DNA of 7,376 nucleotides, from contig JAEVZT010000139.1 of NCBI GenBank assembly GCA_023392115.1, positions 1 to 7,376 on the forward strand. The letters are read 5' to 3'. This document shows positions 1 through 5,207 of this stretch, in pieces. This DNA comes from Chloroflexota bacterium (GTDB lineage Bacteria > Chloroflexota > Anaerolineae > Aggregatilineales > Phototrophicaceae). How positions within the stretch are numbered: position 1 is the first letter of the stretch; each line of letters starts with the position of its first letter. The position numbers and the translations under genes are program-made. Under the pieces are notes generated by a model, which worked only from the letters and a program-made list of their open reading frames with translations, did not search any database and had not been told where the DNA came from.

Positions 1-322
1 ACGCCATGATCGCGAGCGGCATAATGAACGTGCTCAACAACACGAGCAGCAGGCTCAAGCCGTCGATGCCGACGAAATACTCGCTGCCGACGCTTGGGAT
101 GAAGCTCATGCGGTGAACCATCTGCAAGCCGGGTTCGGATGGGTCAAAGCCCGCCCACAGCAGCAGCGATGCAAGGAACGTGACAATGCTGGTTCCAAAC
201 GCCGTCCAACGGATTTGACTCGACTGCCCTTCACGCATGAACAGCAGTATGAAAAACCCGATCAGCGGCAGAAACAGCACAAGAGTGACGAGCGAAAATC
301 CGGTATTTTCCATAATCCCCAT
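1..322 (-). CDS. nuoM: NADH-quinone oxidoreductase subunit M, N-terminal part (cut by window edge)
   Basis: Encodes the first 107 residues of NuoM, one of the three antiporter-like proton-pumping subunits of the complex I membrane arm; the rest lies beyond base 1. Hydrophobic segments at about residues 9-29, 38-57 and 87-107 match the first three membrane helices. The conserved family motif GIDGLS at 85-90, followed by a Leu-rich helix and a Pro (LLLVLLSTFIMP), identifies it. It lies 12 bases after nuoL, as expected for the L-M order. The start is ambiguous: the ATG at 322 has the purine run GGGGGAG (326-332) only 3 bases ahead, while the ATG at 313 would leave 12 bases. The first is used here; the difference is three residues. 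No frameshift or stop is seen in the part present. Identity as NuoM rather than NuoN or an Mrp homologue rests on the motif plus gene order. Confidence 0.93.
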   Translation of the reverse strand, partial: MGIMENTGFSLVTLVLFLPLIGFFILLFMREGQSSQIRWTAFGTSIVTFLASLLLWAGFDPSEPGLQMVHRMSFIPSVGSEYFVGIDGLSLLLVLLSTFIMPLAIMA

Positions 323-334
323 GCGCTCCCCCGA

Positions 335-2800
335 TTAGCCGCGCTGAAGCAGCGGCAGCAGGATCACAATAATCACCACGACCACGCCGAGCAGCAGCGT
401 AATCGCATACGTGCGAACATAACCCGTCTGGACGGTACGCAGACCGCCGCTGATCCAGCGCGTCAGCCTGCCAATGCCGTTGACAGCGCCGTCGATGATG
501 CCGAGATCAATCGGCTTCGCCAGCAGGTCGCCGATGGCGTTGAATCCCTTGTAGATCACGGTCTCGTGGACGTAATCGTGCCAGAACGCCCAGTCAAGCG
601 TGTCGGCGAGGAAGCGCGACGCGACGTTGAACGGGCGCTCGAACAGACGGTAGTAGGTTTCATCCCAGTACAGGCGCGCGTTGGCGAGCTTCCACATGCT
701 GCCGGTTTCCGGGCGCAGCGCCAGCGGGTCGCGTTGGCGCACCACGCCCTTGTCGCGCCCGTAAATGTTCCCCGCCAGCAGGATCGCGCCGATTGCCAGC
801 ACGAGCGCGGCAATAGCGATCACCCATTGGAAGGTCGCCGCGTGCGCGTAGAGGACTGACTGTTCAAGCCATGTCGTGAAGCGGTGCGCGCCGAAGATGC
901 TGTCAAGACCGAGCGCGCCTTCCGGCACGTTGAAGAAACCGGCGGTCACGCTGAAGAACGCCAGCACGATCAGCGGGATCGTCATTGTCGGCGCGCTTTC
1001 GTGCGCGTGATCCGCCGCTTCAGTGCGCGGGCTGCCGTGGAAAACGAGCACCACTTGACGCCACATGTAGAATGCCGTGAACGCCGCCGCGATCAGCAGC
1101 ACGCCGAGGGCGATGTAGCCGCCGAGGTTGCCTTCTGTGATACCGGAAAGCCACGAGTCCGCCAGAATCTCGTCTTTCGACCAGAAGCCCGCGAACGGGA
1201 AGATGCCCGCCAGCGCCAGCGTGCCGATGACATACGTCCAGTAGGTGATCGGCATCTTGCGGCGCAAGCCGCCCATGTTGCGCATGTCCTGCGGGTCGAA
1301 CTCGTCTTCCTGATGTCCAGCGGCTTCGTCGTGATGTCCCGCCGCGCTGTCTTCAAGACGCGGACGCCGGTGCATGACGTCGTGATGCCCGTGCTCGACG
1401 CCGTGAATCACCGAGCCGCTGCCGAGGAACAGCAGCGCCTTGAAGAAGGCGTGCGTGACGAGGTGGAACATCGCCGCGCCATACGCGCCAACGCCGACCG
1501 CCGCCACCATAAAACCAAGCTGGCTGACCGTACTGTACGCCAGCACGCGCTTGATGTCCCATTGCCCGATGGCGATGAAACCGGCGACCAGCGCCGTGCC
1601 GACGCCGACCAGCGTGACGACGAACGAGGTCACTTCGGCTTCGTGGAAGAAGACGTTGCTGCGTACCATCATGTAGACGCCCGCCGTGACCATCGTCGCG
1701 GCGTGGATCAGCGCGCTGACCGGCGTAGGACCTGCCATCGCGTCGGGCAGCCAGACGAACAGCGGAATCTGCGCCGACTTGCCTGCCGCGCCGAGCAGCA
1801 TGAACAGGGTGATGATCACGATCACGGTTTCGATCGGCAGGCTGAAGGGACCGAAGTCGACTTCGCGCCCTTCTTCAAGCATCCGCTGCGCCTGACCGAA
1901 AACACCGATTTGTTCGGTCGCGAGGTGCGAGTTATCAGTATGAGCGACGCCCGCTGCTTCGTCGTGTCCGGCTTCGCCAACGCCCGCTTCGCCTTCAATG
2001 CCTTCAATCTCGGCGGCGATCACACCTTCTGCGGGGCGTGTTTCGGCTTCGGCAGCCGGTTCACCGCCGATCACCGCGCCTTCGCCGGTGACGACCGCTT
2101 CTTCTGTGACGGCGGTTTCTTCGGCGTGTGCTTCAGCGTGGACGACCGCCAGTTCGCCCGGCTTGTAGTAGTCGAGCGTCCCGAACGTCCAGAACATCAG
2201 GAACAGCGCCATCAGCAAGCCGAAGTCGCCGACGCGGTTGACGATGAACGCCTTGCGCGCCGCGTTGCTGTTCTTCCAGCCGACGCCGCGCGCGCGGTCA
2301 AACCAGAAGCCGATCAGCAGGAACGAGCACAAGCCCACGCCTTCCCAGCCGACGAACATCATCAGGAAGTTATTTCCGGTGACGAGCGTGAGCATGAAGG
2401 CGAGGAACATGTTCAGGTAGGCGAAGAAGCGGTGGAAGCGCGGGTCGCCGTGCATGTAGCCGATCGAGTAGACGTGGATCAGCGAGCCGATGCCGGTGAC
2501 GACCAGCATCATCGTCACGCTGAGCGTGTCGACGCGCATTTGCCACGGGATTTCGACGCCGGCGGACGGGATACGCAGCCAGCCGTCGAGCAGCGGCGGG
2601 TTGACGATTGCCGCCTCGTAACCCGACCCGCTCAGGTAGCTGAAAAGCAGCACCGCGACGACGAACGAGAGCGCCGCCGCCGTCGTACCAACAATCGCCA
2701 CGCCTTTTTCACCCAGCCGATAGCCCCAGAAAATGTTGATGAACGCGCCTATCGCCGGAATTAAGATGACTAGCGGTACTAACTGTGGATAATGTTCCAT
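335..2800 (-). CDS. nuoL: NADH-quinone oxidoreductase subunit L, enlarged (821 aa)
   Basis: Distal antiporter-like proton-channel subunit of complex I. Residues equivalent to the E. coli pump residues are in place: E153 (GWEGVG, membrane helix 5), R189 and D192, K341 (GKSAQIPLFVWLPDAMAGPTPVSALIHAATM, which also holds H366), K417 (DIKRVLAYST), K454 (HAFFKALLFL) and K542-D543 (SKDEIL). The C-terminus has the long lateral helix region (about 705-785) and a last membrane helix (about 793-817). E. coli NuoL is 613 residues. The excess lies in a 103-residue Ala/Glu-rich insert between helices 6 and 7 (about 212-316), a 31-residue His-rich insert between helices 11 and 12 (about 469-503), and about 65 residues after SKDEIL, mostly in the lateral-helix region. 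The ATG at 2800 has GAGGGG five bases upstream. It follows a repeat-filled 94-base gap after nuoK and is 12 bases from nuoM. The spacing of conserved residues outside the inserts equals E. coli, so it should be functional. Confidence 0.98.
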   Translation of the reverse strand: MEHYPQLVPLVILIPAIGAFINIFWGYRLGEKGVAIVGTTAAALSFVVAVLLFSYLSGSGYEAAIVNPPLLDGWLRIPSAGVEIPWQMRVDTLSVTMMLVVTGIGSLIHVYSIGYMHGDPRFHRFFAYLNMFLAFMLTLVTGNNFLMMFVGWEGVGLCSFLLIGFWFDRARGVGWKNSNAARKAFIVNRVGDFGLLMALFLMFWTFGTLDYYKPGELAVVHAEAHAEETAVTEEAVVTGEGAVIGGEPAAEAETRPAEGVIAAEIEGIEGEAGVGEAGHDEAAGVAHTDNSHLATEQIGVFGQAQRMLEEGREVDFGPFSLPIETVIVIITLFMLLGAAGKSAQIPLFVWLPDAMAGPTPVSALIHAATMVTAGVYMMVRSNVFFHEAEVTSFVVTLVGVGTALVAGFIAIGQWDIKRVLAYSTVSQLGFMVAAVGVGAYGAAMFHLVTHAFFKALLFLGSGSVIHGVEHGHHDVMHRRPRLEDSAAGHHDEAAGHQEDEFDPQDMRNMGGLRRKMPITYWTYVIGTLALAGIFPFAGFWSKDEILADSWLSGITEGNLGGYIALGVLLIAAAFTAFYMWRQVVLVFHGSPRTEAADHAHESAPTMTIPLIVLAFFSVTAGFFNVPEGALGLDSIFGAHRFTTWLEQSVLYAHAATFQWVIAIAALVLAIGAILLAGNIYGRDKGVVRQRDPLALRPETGSMWKLANARLYWDETYYRLFERPFNVASRFLADTLDWAFWHDYVHETVIYKGFNAIGDLLAKPIDLGIIDGAVNGIGRLTRWISGGLRTVQTGYVRTYAITLLLGVVVVIIVILLPLLQRG
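1853..2167 (-). other. Acidic Ala/Glu-rich insert in the NuoL helix 6-7 loop
   Basis: This stretch encodes NuoL residues of about 212-316, between the sixth and seventh membrane helices. It is low in complexity, dominated by Ala, Glu, Gly and Val with a few His, and has no Cys or membrane segment. From E153 to K341 is 188 residues against 85 in E. coli, which sizes the insert at 103 residues. The loop after helix 5 is Arg/Lys-rich, so by the positive-inside rule the helix 6-7 loop faces outside the cytoplasm. It is probably disordered. The DNA shows imperfect short repeats around 1970-2010, suggesting growth by slippage. No function is recognised. Confidence 0.8.
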
Positions 2801-2814
2801 AGTTTCCCCTCAAC

Positions 2815-2896
2815 AGTACGGAGTACTGAGTACCCGGTACTGAGTACTGAGAAGTTCTGCCTCAGCACTCAGTACTCAGCACTCAGTACTTGTACT
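2815..2896. repeat. Inverted array of heptanucleotide repeats; long imperfect hairpin between nuoK and nuoL
   Basis: The right half (plus strand 2861-2888) is four tandem copies of CTCAGYA: CTCAGCA, CTCAGTA, CTCAGCA, CTCAGTA. The left half holds the opposite unit TACTGAG at 2824-2830, 2838-2844 and 2845-2851. The halves pair: 2837-2851 with 2861-2875 (14 of 15 positions), 2822-2831 with 2881-2890 (10 of 10), and 2815-2819 with 2892-2896 (5 of 5, with a one-base bulge), around a 9-base loop. The array starts at the nuoK TAG and ends three bases before the nuoL Shine-Dalgarno sequence. There is no T-run, so it is not a classic terminator. It could be a mobile miniature repeat, an mRNA-stabilising hairpin or a partial attenuator. 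Which one cannot be told from sequence. Confidence 0.9.
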
Positions 2897-3200
2897 AGCC
2901 TTCCATCTGATGCAGTTCGTCGATGTTGATGCTGCGCTTCGTGCGGAAGATGGCGACGATCAGCGCCAGCCCGACGGCGACTTCCGCCGCAGCGACAGTG
3001 ATAATGAAGAACACGAACAGATGACCGCTCTCGCTCCCCCATTGGCGCGCGAACGACGCCAGCGCGAGATTTGTCGCGTTCAACATCAACTCGACCGACA
3101 TAAACACGAGGATAGCATTGCGGCGAATCAAAACGCCCAAGACCCCAAGGACGAATAAGACCATGCTCAGCATCACGTAAGCGTCGATCTGGACGGACAT
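2895..3200 (-). CDS. nuoK: NADH-quinone oxidoreductase subunit K
   Basis: Small three-helix membrane subunit of complex I, lying between NuoJ and NuoN in the membrane arm and part of the central proton pathway. The 101-residue length is that of the family. Helices are at about 5-25, 29-51 and 60-86. The two buried glutamates needed for pumping are present: E37 in the SVELMLNA motif and E73 in the AAAEVAVGLAL motif, matching E. coli E36 and E72. The ATG at 3200 has GGAG six bases upstream, overlapping the end of nuoJ, from which it is separated by nine bases, so translation is probably coupled. The TAG stop is embedded at the edge of the heptanucleotide repeat array. Nothing about the protein is odd. 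Confidence 0.98.
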   Translation of the reverse strand: MSVQIDAYVMLSMVLFVLGVLGVLIRRNAILVFMSVELMLNATNLALASFARQWGSESGHLFVFFIITVAAAEVAVGLALIVAIFRTKRSINIDELHQMEG

Positions 3201-3209
3201 CGCTGCTCC

Positions 3210-4505
3210 TTACTCCTTGACCTGTTCCGGCTCTTCTTCGATGACGCCGGGAAGCTGCGCCGTGCCACCTTCACCGCCGGCGACATCGTGACCGACCTGC
3301 GCCGCGATCACGTTGACCAGCGGGCGGCTGACACGACGGCGAGCCGCAACGCCGCGACCCTTCGCCCGTTCCGCCTCGCGGTGGGTGAGGACGATCGCGC
3401 CGATCATTGACGCGAGCAGCAGCAAGCCGAGCAGTTGGAACGGCAGCATGAAGTCGGTGAACAACAGATATCCAATGGCGCGCGGTCCGCCGAATGAAGG
3501 ACGGGCTTCGACTGTCACCGGAATCGCCGCCGGGCGGATCGAATTGTTGACGCCGTCGAAGGTCGGCTCAGCCGCGAGGACGATCAGCGTGCTCCGGTCG
3601 CGTTCGACCGGGTAGCTGCTCATGCGGGTGAGGACATTGTTCTCATTTCCGGCTTCGATGAATGACCATGTAACCGCGCCTTCCTCGACATAGAAGGCTT
3701 CCGATACCTGACCGGGGGCGATGTCGTCGACGATGATCGTCGTGTCGTCCGGCACGAAGTCCGAACCGAAATCGACAAGCTGAACCGCCGGAAGGGCGGA
3801 GTAGGCGTTAAAGACGGCAACGCGCTCGCTGCGGTTGGCGGTGACGGTGCTCAGATCGTCGGCGACCAGCGCCGCCTGCGTGTCTTCACCTTCACCGTAA
3901 ACGATCAGCGTTTGCGCCGTGTCGCCGTCGAGGTTCGCCGGAATGTCCTGCACGCGACCGTCTTCAAAACGAACGGAAAATGTGTATTCGCCCGGGGAGA
4001 GTTCGGTATACGGGGAAACGTCGCCGAAGCCGAGTGCAGACGCGACAGGCTCGTCGTTGGCGAAAACGGCGATCGGTCCCGTTTCGGCGGCGACATTCAT
4101 GACGCGCACATCCGGCAGGTCGCCGGGAAGGTCGCGCCCGCTGAGGTCGCCCGTCAGGAAGACGATGCCGATGATGAGCGCGAAGCCGAGTACCAGCGCC
4201 GTCGCCACCAGCGTATACCAGCGGAAGCGGCGTTCAACGCGCGCCTCACCACGATCGACGCTCAGGCGTTCCGCGCCGAGCAGCATGATAACAAACAGGA
4301 AAAGCACCATGATCGCTCCGGCATAAACCGTGATCTGGATCATGGCGAGGAAGGGTGCATTCAACATCAGGAATAGGACGGCGATGCAGCCCATTGTCAC
4401 AATCAAGGAGAGGGCGCTGTGTACCGCGTTATCGCTCCACAGCATGTAAGCGGCAGCTGCTACTGCGATAACGCCGACAGCCATAAACAGTACGAGCTCT
4501 GTCAT
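3210..4505 (-). CDS. nuoJ: NADH-quinone oxidoreductase subunit J with large extracytoplasmic insert (431 aa)
   Basis: Membrane subunit of complex I next to NuoH, NuoA and NuoK. Its third helix, here VYAGAIMVLFLFVIMLLG at about 60-77, is the conserved segment whose pi-bulge takes part in coupling. Other helices lie at about 3-22, 28-48 and 97-117, and the fifth at 342-374. E. coli NuoJ has 184 residues; this one has 431. The excess is an insert of about 220 residues (119-341) between helices 4 and 5 and a charged tail (375-431). The loop after helix 3 and the C-terminal tail are rich in Arg, which places them in the cytoplasm and the insert outside. The reading frame is continuous across the insert and helix 5 resumes in frame, so this is a domain insertion and not two genes. 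The ATG at 4505 is the first Met of helix 1; AGGGA lies nine bases upstream, a modest ribosome site. It heads the second transcription unit of the cluster. Confidence 0.96.
   Translation of the reverse strand: MTELVLFMAVGVIAVAAAAYMLWSDNAVHSALSLIVTMGCIAVLFLMLNAPFLAMIQITVYAGAIMVLFLFVIMLLGAERLSVDRGEARVERRFRWYTLVATALVLGFALIIGIVFLTGDLSGRDLPGDLPDVRVMNVAAETGPIAVFANDEPVASALGFGDVSPYTELSPGEYTFSVRFEDGRVQDIPANLDGDTAQTLIVYGEGEDTQAALVADDLSTVTANRSERVAVFNAYSALPAVQLVDFGSDFVPDDTTIIVDDIAPGQVSEAFYVEEGAVTWSFIEAGNENNVLTRMSSYPVERDRSTLIVLAAEPTFDGVNNSIRPAAIPVTVEARPSFGGPRAIGYLLFTDFMLPFQLLGLLLLASMIGAIVLTHREAERAKGRGVAARRRVSRPLVNVIAAQVGHDVAGGEGGTAQLPGVIEEEPEQVKE
3558..4115 (-). other. Tandem DUF4397-like domains inside NuoJ
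   Basis: NuoJ residues of about 131-316 resemble the DUF4397 beta-domain pattern: VRVMNVAAETGPIAVFAND (a short strand, then a residue run like 'VRVvHaspdaPavDVyvdg'), then FGDVSPYTELSPGEYTFSVR (like 'lafgdvspYleLpaGtYtvsv'), then TAQTLIVYGEG. A second, more diverged copy starts at about 227: ERVAVFNAYSALPAVQLVD, then VSEAFYVEEGAVTWSFIEAG, then DRSTLIVLAAEP. The two halves align with each other at the VS...G.......V/I and TLIV positions. DUF4397 is a domain of unknown function seen in secreted and surface proteins, which agrees with the extracytoplasmic position. The family call is from memory of the pattern and is strong for the first copy, weaker for the second. Confidence 0.7.
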
Positions 4506-4540
4506 GTTTAAAAATCCCTGTTTGGGCGCTTTTGTCTACG

Positions 4541-4562
4541 GCTTGTGCAGTTTAACACAAGC
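4541..4562. promoter_or_regulatory. Rex-box-like palindrome / leader hairpin upstream of nuoJ
   Basis: On the minus strand the 18-mer TTGTGTTAAACTGCACAA (4543-4560) has perfect outer half-sites TTGTG and CACAA separated by eight bases, the same length and outer sequence as the operator of Rex, the NADH/NAD+ sensing repressor (TTGTGAAnnnnTTCACAA). The inner two positions of each half differ from that consensus. The palindrome extends by one G-C pair on each side to a 7-base stem. It sits about 11-28 bases downstream of the predicted transcription start, a place where a bound repressor would block transcription. Rex is known to control nuo genes in some bacteria. It could instead act only as an RNA hairpin in the leader. 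Confidence 0.5.
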
Positions 4563-4577
4563 ACAACACAGTTCAAA

Positions 4578-4606
4578 ATTTTAGACGAGCGCACGGTTTG
4601 TCTCAA
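4578..4606 (-). promoter_or_regulatory. Predicted sigma-70-type promoter for nuoJKLM
   Basis: On the minus strand a -35 box TTGAGA (4601-4606, five of six to TTGACA) and a -10 box TAAAAT (4578-4583, five of six to TATAAT) are separated by exactly 17 bases. The predicted start is near 4571, giving a leader of about 66 bases before the nuoJ ATG. It lies between the nuoI terminator and nuoJ, where a promoter is needed if the terminator works. A second, weaker pairing (TTGAAC, 15 bases, TTAAAC) overlaps the leader and is less likely. Confidence 0.65.
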
Positions 4607-4636
4607 GCCCACAGTAGCACTGCCTCAGGCGAACAG

Positions 4637-4662
4637 AAAAAGCACCTCAAAGCGAGGTGCTT
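4637..4662 (-). terminator. Intrinsic terminator after nuoI
   Basis: A perfect 9-base stem, AAGCACCTC (4654-4662) with GAGGTGCTT (4640-4648) around a 5-base loop, is followed on the minus strand by a run of five T (4637-4641, two of them in the stem). It begins 11 bases after the nuoI stop codon. This is the standard rho-independent layout for the direction of the nuo genes; the reverse direction has only a short A/T flank and lacks a T-run. It implies that part or all of the nuoGHI transcript ends here. Confidence 0.75.
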
Positions 4663-4672
4663 ACGTCCATCG

Positions 4673-5167
4673 TTATTTCGGGTTTTCCATGTCTGGAATT
4701 GACCGGTTGAACTTCCCCGGTTCGACCTGCTGCGGCGTGTCTTCGCCGCCCGGCGGCACGGGGTCGATCAACATGTCTTTGGTGAAGATCGACTCGTAGC
4801 GGGTGGTGAAGCTCATTTCGTGCTCGTGACCCAGCTCGATCGCCTGTGTTGGGCAGGCATCTTCACAGTAGCCGCAGAAGATGCAGCGGATCATGTTGAT
4901 CTCGTAGGTCTTGGCGTAACGTTCGCCGGGGCTGTAGCGTTCGTCGTCGGTGTTTTCCGCCGCTTCAACCCAGATCGCATCCGCCGGACACGATGCCGCG
5001 CACAGCGAGCAGCCGATGCACTTCTCAAGCCCGTTCTCGTAGCGGCGCAGGTGATGCCGCCCCTTATAACGTTCGGCGAACGGCTTCTGCTGCTCTGGAT
5101 ACTGAATCGTGACCGGTTCTTCCAGTAAATGTTTGAACGTTGTCGCAAAACCACGCAGGATATTCAT
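4673..5167 (-). CDS. nuoI: NADH-quinone oxidoreductase subunit I (2x[4Fe-4S])
   Basis: Ferredoxin-like subunit of the complex I peripheral arm, carrying clusters N6a and N6b that pass electrons from NuoG towards NuoB and quinone. The 164 residues contain two classic CxxCxxCxxxCP motifs: C50, C53, C56, C60 (CIGCSLCAASCPADA) and C95, C98, C101, C105 (CIFCGYCEDACPTQA). Between them is the NTDDERYSPGERYAKTYEIN linker typical of actinobacterial-type and related NuoI proteins. The N-terminus (RGFATTFKHLL) is the amphipathic helix that rests on the membrane arm. The ATG at 5167 has TAGGAG eight bases upstream. It is 27 bases after nuoH and is followed by an intrinsic terminator. All eight cluster ligands are present. 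Confidence 0.98.
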   Translation of the reverse strand: MNILRGFATTFKHLLEEPVTIQYPEQQKPFAERYKGRHHLRRYENGLEKCIGCSLCAASCPADAIWVEAAENTDDERYSPGERYAKTYEINMIRCIFCGYCEDACPTQAIELGHEHEMSFTTRYESIFTKDMLIDPVPPGGEDTPQQVEPGKFNRSIPDMENPK

Positions 5168-5184
5168 CCACCTAACTCCTACTC

Positions 5185-5207
5185 ACCGGCGGTTTTACGC
5201 CGCCGGT
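5185..5207. repeat. GC-rich hairpin overlapping the nuoH stop codon
   Basis: ACCGGCGG (5185-5192) and CCGCCGGT (5200-5207) form a perfect 8-base stem with a 7-base loop that contains the nuoH TAA (5195-5197). No T-run follows on the minus strand, so it is not a good intrinsic terminator. It may affect mRNA stability or coupling of nuoH and nuoI translation, since the nuoI Shine-Dalgarno sequence lies only a few bases beyond it. It may also be a by-product of the Ala-Ala codons at the NuoH C-terminus. Confidence 0.5.

Noticed and set aside
113..859. Plus-strand open frame of 248 codons antisense to the nuoM start and nuoL end
   Set aside because: It crosses the nuoL-nuoM junction, has the same Gln/Arg/His-rich shadow composition and no plausible ribosome site or domain.
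884..2764. Plus-strand open frame of 626 codons antisense to nuoL
   Set aside because: Its product is Arg/His/Asp/Glu/Ala-rich with no recognisable domain, as expected from reading a GC-rich, membrane-protein gene backwards; nuoL on the other strand is certain.
2815..2896. Short CRISPR-like array
   Set aside because: The repeated unit is only seven bases, copies are directly adjacent without spacers, and the two halves face each other; this is an inverted short-repeat array.
2815..2896. Intrinsic terminator between nuoK and nuoL
   Set aside because: The hairpin is long but mismatched, has no T-run on the minus strand, and lies inside a gene order that is normally co-transcribed; nuoL has no visible promoter of its own.
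3912..4376. Plus-strand open frames antisense to nuoJ
   Set aside because: They overlap conserved NuoJ coding sequence completely and have no recognisable protein character.
3210..4505. NuoJ as a false fusion of two genes or a frameshifted pair
   Set aside because: The frame is continuous, codon use looks uniform, helix 5 of NuoJ returns after the insert, and the topology is consistent with a loop insertion.
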